Assembly (NCBI GenBank): GCA_900553595.1
Contig: USEC01000044.1
Location: 1 to 13,434, forward strand
Length of the DNA stretch: 13,434 bases
Reading direction: 5' to 3'
DNA from: an uncultured Prevotella sp.
GTDB lineage: Bacteria; Bacteroidota; Bacteroidia; Bacteroidales; Bacteroidaceae
The position numbers and the translations under genes are program-made. Shown in pieces: positions 1 to 7,216 of this stretch. The notes beneath the pieces are model-generated. The model was given only the letters and a program-made list of their open reading frames with translations. It ran no database searches and was not told the DNA's origin. Each line of letters begins with the position of its first letter. Position 1 is the first letter of the stretch.

Positions 1-94
1 TCCTTAACTTCTTAACTCCTAATTCTTAACTCCTTAACTTCTTAACTCCTAATTCTTAACTCCTTAACTTCTTAACTCCTAATTCCTAACTCCA
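1..94. repeat. 30-bp tandem repeat, about 3 copies (edge of an intergenic ladder element)
   Basis: Positions 1-30, 31-60 and 61-90 are the same 30-base unit, with one substitution in the third copy (aattct becomes aattcc). The unit is built from smaller steps, TTAACTTC, TTAACTCC and TAATTC, which also form the ladders at 5759-6066, 6750-7129 and 11845-12158. This is probably the right-hand flank of another copy of that element, truncated by the window edge. It ends about 60 bases before the GH3 promoter. No ORF is supported here. Confidence 0.9.
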
Positions 95-154
95 ACTCCC
101 TCTCCCCTTCCCGTTAAAATAAGTAAAATCCCTGTTTCTTCTAAAAGTTTGGCT

Positions 155-162
155 TAACTTTG
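155..162 (+). promoter_or_regulatory. Bacteroidales -7 box (TAACTTTG) for the GH3 gene
   Basis: TAACTTTG matches the TAnnTTTG -7 consensus of Bacteroidales primary sigma promoters. Transcription would start near 168-170, giving a leader of about 40 nt before the ATG at 210. I see no good TTTG -33 box at the usual 19-21 nt spacing; only TGTTT at 133-137 is close. The same TAACTTTGCAAG string occurs in front of the GH43 gene on the other strand. Confidence 0.55.
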
Positions 163-209
163 CAAGTTATCATGGCCTGAAGCGGCCAATAACAAAAAAG
201 AAAACGAAA

Positions 210-1724
210 ATGAGTCTTACAAGCATAATAGGCGCGGCGTTCATACCGCGCCAGCACGCAATAGAAAGGCAGACGACGGAAGCCGAGGCAATGCAGGCGG
301 AAGTGCTGAAACACCTGCTCCACGCAGCCGCCAACACTGAATACGGAAGGCGTCACCTCTTCGGCACCACAACGGGTTACGACGACTTCACACGCAATGT
401 CCCCGTGAACACCTACGAGGAACTCAAGGCCGACATCGACCGCATGCGCCACGGCGAACAGAACATCCTGTGGCCGGGACGGGTGAAATGGTACGCCAAG
501 TCGTCGGGGACGACCAACGACAAGAGCAAGTTCATACCCGTGTCCGACAACGGTCTGAAGCACATACACTACCAGGGCGGCACCGATGTCGTCGCGCTCT
601 ACCTGCGCAACAACCCCAAGAGCCGCATGTTCGACGGCAAGGGACTCATCCTCGGAGGGTCGCACGCACCCAACTACGACCTGCCGGACAGCCTTGTGGG
701 CGACCTCAGCGCGATACTCATAGAGAACATCAACCCCCTTGTCAACCTCGTGCGCGTGCCGAAGAAGCAGACCGCGCTGCTCAGCGACTTCGAAGTGAAG
801 CGCGACCGCATAGCACGCGAGACGCTGAACAAGAATGTTACCAACATCTCCGGCGTACCTTCGTGGATGATGAGCGTGCTCGTGCGCGTGCTCGAACTGT
901 CGGGAAAGGAGCACATCAACGACGTGTGGCCCAACCTCGAAGTGTTCTTCCACGGCGGAATAGCGTTCACACCCTACCGCCCGCAGTACGAACGCATCAT
1001 CACCTCGCCCGACATGCACTACATGGAGACATACAACGCCTCGGAAGGCTTCTTCGGAATACAGGACGACCCCGCCGACAAGTCGATGCTGCTCATGGCA
1101 GACTACGGCGTGTTCTACGAGTTCCTGCCCATGGACGAGTTCGAGAGCGACCACCCGAACATCGTCCCCCTTGAGGGAGTGCAGCTCAACCGCAACTATG
1201 CCATGCTCATAAGCACATCGTGCGGACTGTGGCGTTACATGATAGGCGACACCGTGAAGTTCACCTCACGACGCCCCTACAAGTTCGTAATCACCGGACG
1301 CACCAAGTACTTCATCAACGCCTTCGGCGAGGAACTCATACAGGACAACGCCGAGAAAGGACTCGCCTACGCCTGCAAGCACACCGGCGCCGAGGTGAAG
1401 GAATACACCGCAGCACCCGTCTTCATGGACAGCCAGGCGCAATGCCGCCACCAATGGCTCATAGAATTCGCCAAAGAGCCGGCGTCGCTCAGCGAGTTCA
1501 GCGAGATACTCGACCGCCAGCTGCAGGAAATCAACTCCGACTACGAGGCGAAACGCTTCCACGACATCACCCTGCAACCCCTCGAAGTGATAAAGGCACG
1601 CACGGGACTCTTCGACGACTGGCTCCGCTCCAAGGGCAAACTCGGCGGACAGCACAAGGTGCCGAGACTCAGCAACAGCCGCACAAACATCGAGGAACTG
1701 ATAAAGATGAACAGCCAAGCATAA
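210..1724 (+). CDS. GH3-family (auxin-responsive GH3-like) AMP-forming acyl-acid amido synthetase
   Basis: A 504-aa member of the GH3 family (PF03321), part of the adenylate-forming enzyme superfamily. Family members activate a carboxylic acid with ATP and, in plants, join it to an amino acid. The bacterial substrates are unknown, and the auxin link is only historical. The ATP/AMP-binding motifs are in order: SSGTT at residues 98-102 (in AKSSGTTNDKSK), YNASEG from 275, and GDT at 346-348 just before a C-terminal domain of about 150 residues. There is no signal peptide or membrane segment, so it is probably cytoplasmic, and the length is normal for bacterial GH3 proteins. The start ATG has an A-rich leader without Shine-Dalgarno, which is usual here. 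The next gene begins 15 bases after the stop, so the two are probably co-transcribed. Family call is firm; substrate is unknown. Confidence 0.92.
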   Translation: MSLTSIIGAAFIPRQHAIERQTTEAEAMQAEVLKHLLHAAANTEYGRRHLFGTTTGYDDFTRNVPVNTYEELKADIDRMRHGEQNILWPGRVKWYAKSSGTTNDKSKFIPVSDNGLKHIHYQGGTDVVALYLRNNPKSRMFDGKGLILGGSHAPNYDLPDSLVGDLSAILIENINPLVNLVRVPKKQTALLSDFEVKRDRIARETLNKNVTNISGVPSWMMSVLVRVLELSGKEHINDVWPNLEVFFHGGIAFTPYRPQYERIITSPDMHYMETYNASEGFFGIQDDPADKSMLLMADYGVFYEFLPMDEFESDHPNIVPLEGVQLNRNYAMLISTSCGLWRYMIGDTVKFTSRRPYKFVITGRTKYFINAFGEELIQDNAEKGLAYACKHTGAEVKEYTAAPVFMDSQAQCRHQWLIEFAKEPASLSEFSEILDRQLQEINSDYEAKRFHDITLQPLEVIKARTGLFDDWLRSKGKLGGQHKVPRLSNSRTNIEELIKMNSQA

Positions 1725-1739
1725 GAGAACACCACCGAC

Positions 1740-3773
1740 ATGAACCACAGCCATACCCGCCACCGCACCCCGCCACAATGCGCACCGACCCCGTCCAGCT
1801 GCCGCAAGGCACAAGGATGGTGCCTGCTCCTGCTCGCACTCCTGCTCAGCTCGTGCGCCCGCATGGGCCGCCCCGACGGCGGCTGGTACGACGAGACGCC
1901 GCCATACGTCGTAGGCGCAGTGCCGAAGGACGGCGGGACACAGGTGAGCGCACGCAAGATACGCATACTCTTCAACGAGTTCATAAAGCTTGAGAACGCG
2001 TCGGAGAAGGTCGTCGTGTCGCCGCCACAGATGGAACAACCCGACATAAAAGCACTCGGCAAGCGCATAGATGTGGAAATAAAGGACTCGCTCAAACCCA
2101 ACACCACATATACAGTCGATTTCAGCGACGCCATTTCCGACAACAACGAAGGCAACCCTCTTGGCAACTACACCTACAGTTTCTCCACAGGCGAGCGCAT
2201 CGACACACTGCAAGTATCGGGATATGTGCTTCAGGCCGACAACCTTGAGCCCGTGAAGGGAATACTCGTGGGACTCTATGCCGACCTCGCCGACTCCGCC
2301 TTCACCACCCGTCCCATGCTGCGCGTGGCACGAGCCGACTCGCGCGGACACTTCGTCATACGCGGCGTAGCACCCGGCACCTACCGTGTCTATGCCCTCG
2401 CCGACATGGACGGCAACTACATGCTGTCGCAACGGGCAGAGCAGCTGGCGTTCTCGCACGACACCTTCACGCCGGGCACTGCCGAAGCGTTCAGGCAGGA
2501 CACCACATGGATCGACTCGCTGCACATCAAAGGCATAGAACGCGTGGCTTACACGCGCTTCACCCCCGACGACATCACGCTGCGGGCATTCACACAACCG
2601 CTCACCGACCGCTTCTTCCTCAAGGCCGAACGTCTGAAAGCCACGCACTTCACACTAACGTTCAGCTACGGCAGCGACTCGCTGCCCACACTTCGCGGAC
2701 TCGACTTCGATGCCGCAAAAAACCTTCTCATAGAACCCTCGGCACGCCGCGACACCATAACCTATTGGATTACCGACACGGCACTCGTCAATCGTGACAC
2801 GCTCAACGTGGAGCTTTCCTACTTCGCCACCGACACCCTCGGACACCTGCAACCGCAGACCGACACCCTCCAGATACTCTCGAAGGACACCTACGCACGC
2901 CGCATCAAGAAGCGGCAGAAGGACGCCGACGAATGGACAAAGAAGCAGGAGAAGAAAAAGAAGCGCGGTGAGCCATACGACAGCATCATGCCCCGACAGC
3001 TCACAAGACTCGACCTGCGCACGGAATCGAGTCTCGACCCCGACCGCAACATCAGCTTCGAGTTCGAGTCGCCCGTGGCACGCATCGACACATCGCTCAT
3101 ACACCTCTACGCCAAGCACGACACGCTGTGGTACAAAGCACCCTTCCGCCTCGAGGCACGCCCCATCATCGCGCCGGGCGACACCGTAAGCGGCGACACA
3201 CCGCTCTCGCGCCGCAGGTACATACTGCGCGGCGAGTGGCGACCCGACATAGAATACAGTCTTGAAATCGACTCCCTGGCATTCACCGACATATACGGTC
3301 TGGTGACGCCGAAGATAAAACGCGGCTTCAAGGTGCGCTCACTCGACGAGTACGGCAGCCTGATGTTCACCATACCGCACTTCACCGACACACCCGTCGT
3401 GGTGCAACTGCTCGACGCGCAGGACGCCGTGGTGAAGACGGCAAAGCTCATCGACGGCACGGCACAGTTCTACTACATCAGCCCCGGCACCTACTACGCA
3501 CGCCTTTTCACCGACGACAACGGCAACGGCGTGTGGGATACCGGCGAATACGCAGCCGACCGACAGCCCGAAACGGTGTTCTACTACCCCGAAGAGATAG
3601 AATGCAAGGCGAAATGGGACATCAACCTCAACTGGCAACCCGCCTCGCGCCCGCTCCACCGGCAGAAGCCAGAAGCCATAACCAAGCAGAAAGCCGACCA
3701 GCAGCGACGCATCACGCAGCGCAACATCGAACGCGCCAGAAAGCTGGGAATAGAATATATAAAGAAGCCGTAA
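1740..3773 (+). CDS. Ig-like (BIG_5 / SbsA-type) domain lipoprotein
   Basis: A 677-aa envelope lipoprotein. The N-terminus has an unusually long polar, His/Pro-rich stretch (1-23), then a hydrophobic segment and a lipobox LLSSC with Cys39 as the lipidated residue. An upstream-trimmed start is possible, but the next Met (42) lies after the lipobox, so Met1 is kept. Residues about 52-152 resemble a bacterial Ig-like BIG_5 domain (TPPYVVGAVPKDG onward, with the NTTYTVDFSDAISDNNEGNPLGNYTY block). Residues about 160-240 resemble a carboxypeptidase-regulatory-like beta-sandwich (RGVAPGTYRVYALADMDGN). A Lys/Arg-rich stretch lies at 388-412. A DDNGNGVWDTG loop from 592 resembles an acidic, possibly calcium-binding turn, and the last ~35 residues are basic and helical. 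No enzyme motif is visible. This conserved Bacteroidales protein type has no established function. It is probably co-transcribed with the GH3 gene 15 bases upstream. Confidence 0.88.
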   Translation: MNHSHTRHRTPPQCAPTPSSCRKAQGWCLLLLALLLSSCARMGRPDGGWYDETPPYVVGAVPKDGGTQVSARKIRILFNEFIKLENASEKVVVSPPQMEQPDIKALGKRIDVEIKDSLKPNTTYTVDFSDAISDNNEGNPLGNYTYSFSTGERIDTLQVSGYVLQADNLEPVKGILVGLYADLADSAFTTRPMLRVARADSRGHFVIRGVAPGTYRVYALADMDGNYMLSQRAEQLAFSHDTFTPGTAEAFRQDTTWIDSLHIKGIERVAYTRFTPDDITLRAFTQPLTDRFFLKAERLKATHFTLTFSYGSDSLPTLRGLDFDAAKNLLIEPSARRDTITYWITDTALVNRDTLNVELSYFATDTLGHLQPQTDTLQILSKDTYARRIKKRQKDADEWTKKQEKKKKRGEPYDSIMPRQLTRLDLRTESSLDPDRNISFEFESPVARIDTSLIHLYAKHDTLWYKAPFRLEARPIIAPGDTVSGDTPLSRRRYILRGEWRPDIEYSLEIDSLAFTDIYGLVTPKIKRGFKVRSLDEYGSLMFTIPHFTDTPVVVQLLDAQDAVVKTAKLIDGTAQFYYISPGTYYARLFTDDNGNGVWDTGEYAADRQPETVFYYPEEIECKAKWDINLNWQPASRPLHRQKPEAITKQKADQQRRITQRNIERARKLGIEYIKKP

Positions 3774-3895
3774 GCCCTTCCGCTGCCCCCGGCAAAGGGG
3801 CATGGGAGGCACGGCAAGCCCCGTGACAGACGCAGACGCAGAGAGGCACGGCCGCAGCAAACACCGGAAACAACCATAAAAAAAATACACCTGAC
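3774..3895 (+). other. Intergenic spacer with a short GC hairpin and no clear promoter
   Basis: This 122-base gap separates the Ig-like lipoprotein from the DUF3108 gene. TGCCCC (3784-3789) pairs with GGGGCA (3797-3802) around a 7-nt loop, but no T-tract follows, so I do not call a terminator. The last 30 bases are A-rich and serve as the leader of the next gene. I found no TAnnTTTG box, so read-through from the upstream genes is plausible. Confidence 0.5.
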
Positions 3896-4690
3896 ATGAA
3901 GCTATCACCAAAGAACCTTCTCATTGCAGCATTGCTGCTCCTCGCCACAGCCGCCTCAGCACAGTGCAAGTACCGCAACACGGCGTTCAAGTCGGGCGAA
4001 TACCTCTCCTACAACCTCTACTTCAACTGGAAATTCGTGTGGGTGAAGGTGGGCAACGCCACCATGAGCACCGTCCACAGCCACTACAACGGCAGGCAGG
4101 CATGGCGTGCGTCGCTCATAACACGGAGCAGCGAGCGTGCCGACGACTTCTTCATCATGCGCGACACGTTGCTCTGCTACAACACCACCGACCTCGAACC
4201 GCTCTACTTCCGCAAGGGAGCACGCGAAGGAAAACGCTACACCGTGGACGAAGTGTTCTACTCCTACCCCAGCGGAAAGGTGCAGACACGGCAGCACCGG
4301 CTGCGGCACAACGGCGAACACCAATGGAAGACGAACACCGCCGACGAATGCATCTTCGACATGCTCAGCATATTCATGCGCGCACGCTCCTTCAACCCCG
4401 AAGGATGGAAGAAGGGAAAATGCGTCAGATTCCCCATCACCGACGGCATAGGAGTAATCCCCGCCGTGCTCGAATACAAGGGAAAGACAGTGGTAAAGGC
4501 CGACAACGGCGTGAAATACAACTGCCTACAGCTCTCGTACAAGGAACTTGACAACGGCAAATACAAGGAACTCGTGCGCTTCTTCGTCACCGACGACGAC
4601 AGCCATGTACCCATACGCCTCGACATGTCGCTCAAGTTCGGCTCCGCAAAGGCATTCCTCACGGGCATGAAAGGCGTGAAAGGGAAGTAA
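3896..4690 (+). CDS. Secreted DUF3108 domain-containing protein
   Basis: A 264-aa protein with a classical Sec signal peptide: MKLSPKN, a hydrophobic core, then a predicted cut after ASA at about residue 22. The mature protein starts at Gln23. The remainder fits DUF3108 (PF11306), including the opening FKSGEYLSYNLYFNW (about 31-45), the GKCVRFPITDG block and a terminal VTDDDSHVPIRLDM block. DUF3108 proteins are periplasmic or outer-membrane associated beta-rich proteins of unknown biochemical role. There is no lipobox or transmembrane helix after the signal. The ATG directly precedes a good signal peptide, which fixes the start. The C1 peptidase follows after 36 bases. Family assignment is good; function is unknown. 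Confidence 0.88.
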   Translation: MKLSPKNLLIAALLLLATAASAQCKYRNTAFKSGEYLSYNLYFNWKFVWVKVGNATMSTVHSHYNGRQAWRASLITRSSERADDFFIMRDTLLCYNTTDLEPLYFRKGAREGKRYTVDEVFYSYPSGKVQTRQHRLRHNGEHQWKTNTADECIFDMLSIFMRARSFNPEGWKKGKCVRFPITDGIGVIPAVLEYKGKTVVKADNGVKYNCLQLSYKELDNGKYKELVRFFVTDDDSHVPIRLDMSLKFGSAKAFLTGMKGVKGK

Positions 4691-4726
4691 CACCCGGCCT
4701 CTCCATACGACACTAAATACACATAT

Positions 4727-5755
4727 ATGACTTGTCACAAGTTCATTTTCATCCTCATCGCCGCCCTTCTCGCCACAAGCTGCGGCAGGACGGCACCTGA
4801 AAAGGAGCGCAAGGCGGAACGCTTCACACACGAGGTGTGCCTGCGCTACACCCCGGTGAAAAACCAGGGACACAGCCAACTCTGCTGGGCCTACGCCATG
4901 CTCGCCACCATCGAGACCGAACACATAATGATGGGCGACTCCGTAAACCTCTCGCCCGACTTCGCCGCACGCTGCCTGCTCGCCGAAGAGGCACGCCGCT
5001 GCTTCCTCGCCGGCAACAACGCCACGACGGTGTCGCTGCGCGGAACGGCACCGATGATGCTGCGTCTGCTCAACGACTACGGCGCGATACCCTACGACAC
5101 CTACAATGCACCGGCTATGAACGGCAACACACTCGCACGCCGCATGGCACACATGGCGGCACAGAGCCGTTCGCTCGGCGAGGTGGACAGCAAGGCGCAA
5201 CGCCTGCTCGACACCTACATAGGCAGCCTGCCAAAGCGCGTCTATATGCTCGGCGCGGAATACACGTTCAAGGAATTTGCCCACAGCGTGTGCATGAAGG
5301 ACGAATACATAGCACTGACGAGCTTCACACACCACCCCTTCGACGAAGCCGTCGCACTCGAGATACCCGACAACCGCAGCGGCGAACTCTTCCAAAACAT
5401 ACCCATCGACGACCTCATGCAGCGCATATACCGTTCGATACGCGCCGGACACCCCGTCTGCTGGGAGGGCGACATCAGCGACAAGGGCTTCTCGTTCAGC
5501 CGCGGCACCGCCACACTCCACTCCGAAAAGCCGTGCACGCAGGAGGAACGCCAACACGAGTTCGACACCCGACGCACCACCGACGACCACTGCATGACGC
5601 TCATCGGCATCGCACACGACAGCAAAGGACGCCCCTACTTCATCGCCAAGAACTCATGGGGCACCGGCAACCCATACGGCGGACTGATGTATCTCTCCGC
5701 CGACTATGTGCGGCTGAAGACGGTTGCGGTGGTGATGAAGAACGAGAAGATGTAG
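4727..5755 (+). CDS. C1-family (papain / bleomycin-hydrolase-like) cysteine peptidase lipoprotein
   Basis: A 342-aa lipoprotein with n-region MTCHK, a hydrophobic core and lipobox LLATSC (lipid-linked Cys19). The peptidase core carries the full C1 catalytic set: oxyanion Gln47 and nucleophile Cys53 in PVKNQGHSQLCWAYA, His288 in DDHCMTLIGI, and Asn309 in AKNSWGTG. The layout, with a large insertion between Cys and His, fits the C1B bleomycin hydrolase/aminopeptidase C branch better than plain papain, though it is shorter than typical C1B enzymes. There is no recognisable inhibitory pro-region between residues 20 and 40. It is probably anchored in the outer membrane or facing the periplasm and should be active. 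It is the last gene of the four-gene run; a repeat element begins 4 bases after its stop codon. Confidence 0.9.
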   Translation: MTCHKFIFILIAALLATSCGRTAPEKERKAERFTHEVCLRYTPVKNQGHSQLCWAYAMLATIETEHIMMGDSVNLSPDFAARCLLAEEARRCFLAGNNATTVSLRGTAPMMLRLLNDYGAIPYDTYNAPAMNGNTLARRMAHMAAQSRSLGEVDSKAQRLLDTYIGSLPKRVYMLGAEYTFKEFAHSVCMKDEYIALTSFTHHPFDEAVALEIPDNRSGELFQNIPIDDLMQRIYRSIRAGHPVCWEGDISDKGFSFSRGTATLHSEKPCTQEERQHEFDTRRTTDDHCMTLIGIAHDSKGRPYFIAKNSWGTGNPYGGLMYLSADYVRLKTVAVVMKNEKM

Positions 5756-5758
5756 CTG

Positions 5759-6066
5759 TTTATTAGAAGTTAAAGAAGTTAGAGAAGTTAAAGAAGTTAA
5801 AGCCGTATGCTTTGCTAATCATAGGAGGTCGAGCGTCTCGCTCGACAACACCATCCAAGCAATTCCTAACTTCTAACTTCCAACTCCTAATTGGCATACT
5901 TGCTCTGTGTTGTCGAGCGGGACGCTCGACCTCCTACGTTACCAATTCATAATTAAGAATTCATAATTCATAATGAAATAGGTTGCGCAGTGTTGTCGAG
6001 TGAGAATTAGCAATGGTAATGGCTTTAACTTCTATAACTTCTTTAACTTCTCTAACTTCTAAAAAA
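5759..6066. repeat. Palindromic intergenic element, copy A (308 bp, MITE/REP-like)
   Basis: Nearly the whole gap between the C1 peptidase and the HAD gene. Outer inverted repeats 5759-5804 and 6021-6066 are 46 bp with four mismatches: a T-rich tip, then a ladder of GAAGTTAAA units ending in AAGCC. Inside are two inverted 30-base arms (5822-5851 and 5907-5936, one mismatch), each containing a perfect 8-bp stem with 3-nt loop: hairpins 5828-5846 (loop TCT) and 5912-5930 (loop GGA). An AT-rich block (about 5941-5976) follows, then a half-hairpin (TGTTGTCGAG, 5991-6000) that lost its 3' side. No ORF or transposase is present. The element begins 4 nt after the upstream stop and ends 28 nt before the next ATG. 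Mobility is inferred from the repeat family, not shown. Confidence 0.88.
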
Positions 6067-6094
6067 AAATCAAAAAAAACTCCTCCTTTACAAT

Positions 6095-6748
6095 ATGAAG
6101 AAAATAATAATCCTCGACTTCGACGGCACCATTGCCGACACGAAACCCGTAATCCTCAACACCTTCCACCGCACGTTCGACGCCATGCGGCTGCCACAAC
6201 ACAGCGACGAGGAGATAGCCTCGACAATAGGTCTGCCACTCGTCGAAGCCTTCCCGCTGCTTCACAGCATGGACGCCGAGTGCGCCGCATGCTGCACCGA
6301 CACCTACCGCCGCATCTTCGACGATGTGAACCGCGAGATAGGCGTGCCCATGTTCCCCGGCGTCGCCGACACGCTGCGACGCCTCCACGACCAGGGCTGC
6401 ACCCTCACCATCGCCACAAGCCGCGGCTACAAGTCGGTGGCTGAGTTCATGCACACGTTCGCCCTCGACGACATCATCACGTTCATCATCGCCGCCGAGG
6501 ATGTGCGCCACGCCAAACCCGACGCCGAACCCGTGACAAAGACCCTCAAGCACTTCCGCCTCACACCCGCCGATGCAGTCGTGATAGGCGACACGCACTT
6601 CGACATACTCATGGGACGCAACGCCGGATGCGCCACCATCGGCGTCACCTACGGCAACGGTTCACGCCAAAGCCTCATCGATGCCGGAGCCGACCATATC
6701 GTGGACACCTTCGCCGATGTCTATCCGCTGCTGCACGGGAAGATGTAG
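6095..6748 (+). CDS. HAD-superfamily hydrolase, phosphoglycolate-phosphatase-like
   Basis: A 217-aa cytoplasmic HAD phosphatase (HAD_2 type, subclass I helical cap). Motif I is DFDGT with nucleophile Asp8 and acid/base Asp10. The cap spans about 15-85. Motif II has Thr108-Ser109 in TIATSRG, motif III has Lys141 in AKPDAEP, and motif IV has Asp166 and Asp170 in IGDTHFD. All catalytic residues are present, so it should be active. Gph and beta-phosphoglucomutase share this fold; the motifs alone do not give the substrate. The leader is A-rich with no Shine-Dalgarno. Its own promoter is not obvious because repeat element A fills the upstream gap, and a second element starts 2 nt after its stop. 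Confidence 0.9.
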   Translation: MKKIIILDFDGTIADTKPVILNTFHRTFDAMRLPQHSDEEIASTIGLPLVEAFPLLHSMDAECAACCTDTYRRIFDDVNREIGVPMFPGVADTLRRLHDQGCTLTIATSRGYKSVAEFMHTFALDDIITFIIAAEDVRHAKPDAEPVTKTLKHFRLTPADAVVIGDTHFDILMGRNAGCATIGVTYGNGSRQSLIDAGADHIVDTFADVYPLLHGKM

Positions 6749-6749
6749 G

Positions 6750-7129
6750 TTTTTTATTAGGAGTTAAGGAGTCAGAAGTTAAGAAGTTAAGCCATTACCT
6801 TTACTGGTTCAGAATTAACGATAGGAGGTCGAGCGTCTCGCTCGACAACACCATCCAAGCAACATAATTAAGAATTCATAATTGGCAGACTTGCTCTGTG
6901 TTGTCGAGCAGGACGCTCGACCTCCTACGTTACCAATTCATAATTAAGAATTAAGATTTCATAATGAAATAGGTTGCGCAGTGTTGTCGAGCTATGATTA
7001 GCAAAGCATTTGGCTTAACTTCTGAATTCTTAACTCCTGAATTCTTAACTCCTGTATTCTTAACTCCTGTATTCTCAAAGCATTTGGCTTAACTCCTTAA
7101 CTTCTGACTCCTTAACTCCTAATAAAAAA
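6750..7129. repeat. Palindromic intergenic element, copy B (380 bp, with 45-bp terminal inverted repeats)
   Basis: The most complete copy of the family. Ends 6750-6794 and 7085-7129 are inverted repeats of 45 bp with one mismatch, opening with a T-run then ATTAGGAGTTAAGG. Inside are inverted 30-base hairpin arms at 6822-6851 and 6898-6927. The left hairpin, 6828-6846, has a perfect 8-bp stem. The right one, 6903-6921, has one broken pair (GTCGAGCA). An AT-rich block lies near 6934-6970, followed by a half-hairpin (TGTTGTCGAGC, 6982-6992) and an inner AAGCC end whose complement is at 7012-7016. The string CAAAGCATTTGGCTTAACT occurs twice (7002-7020 and 7076-7094), bracketing a 15-bp tandem repeat. 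There is no coding content. It starts 2 nt after the HAD stop codon. Confidence 0.9.
7024..7075. repeat. 15-bp tandem repeat inside element B, about 3.5 copies
   Basis: Units start at 7024, 7039 and 7054 (GAATTCTTAACTCCT, GAATTCTTAACTCCT, GTATTCTTAACTCCT), with a partial fourth from 7069. The equivalent stretch in copy D (11909-11947, opposite strand) carries only about one full unit, so the number varies between copies. That fits slippage or recombination. Confidence 0.88.
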
Positions 7130-7170
7130 ACTCTTTTCCCCAAATTCCCCTCACTGTCAATAAAATTCAT

Positions 7171-7178
7171 TAAATTTG
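7171..7178 (+). promoter_or_regulatory. Bacteroidales -7 box (TAAATTTG) for cysS
   Basis: TAAATTTG matches TAnnTTTG and lies 38 bases before the cysS ATG, in the short non-repetitive stretch (7130-7216) after element B. The expected TTTG -33 box at 19-21 nt upstream is not clear. Transcription would begin around 7184-7186. Confidence 0.5.
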
Positions 7179-7216
7179 CATTTGAATAGAAATTTGAACA
7201 AAAAAACATCATAACA

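Noticed and set aside
1..94. Possible CRISPR array (30-bp repeats at the window start)
   Set aside because: The units are contiguous with no spacers and break down into 8-bp ladder steps; no cas gene is nearby.
141..1154. 337-aa open frame on the minus strand over the GH3 gene, and similar antisense frames at 1266-2648 and 4526-5617
   Set aside because: High GC content leaves few stops in the opposite strand. These have no recognisable domains and overlap genes with intact motifs.
3784..3802. Hairpin after the Ig-like lipoprotein gene as a terminator
   Set aside because: The stem is only 6 bp with a 7-nt loop and no T-tract follows.
5800..5820. TATGCTTTG in the element ends as a -7 promoter box
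   Set aside because: TAnnTTTG needs two bases between TA and TTTG; here there are three. No -33 box is present either.
5822..5830. TAGGAGG in the hairpin arms as a Shine-Dalgarno site
   Set aside because: No start codon follows at a usable distance, and genes here do not rely on Shine-Dalgarno sequences; the string is part of the hairpin arm.
6628..6867. 79-aa frame running from the HAD gene into element B
   Set aside because: It starts inside the HAD gene in another frame, and its end is translated repeat sequence; no leader or domain supports it.
6750..7130. T-runs at element edges as Rho-independent terminator tails
   Set aside because: On both strands the T-run comes before the stem, not after it, so it cannot act as the U-tract of a terminator.
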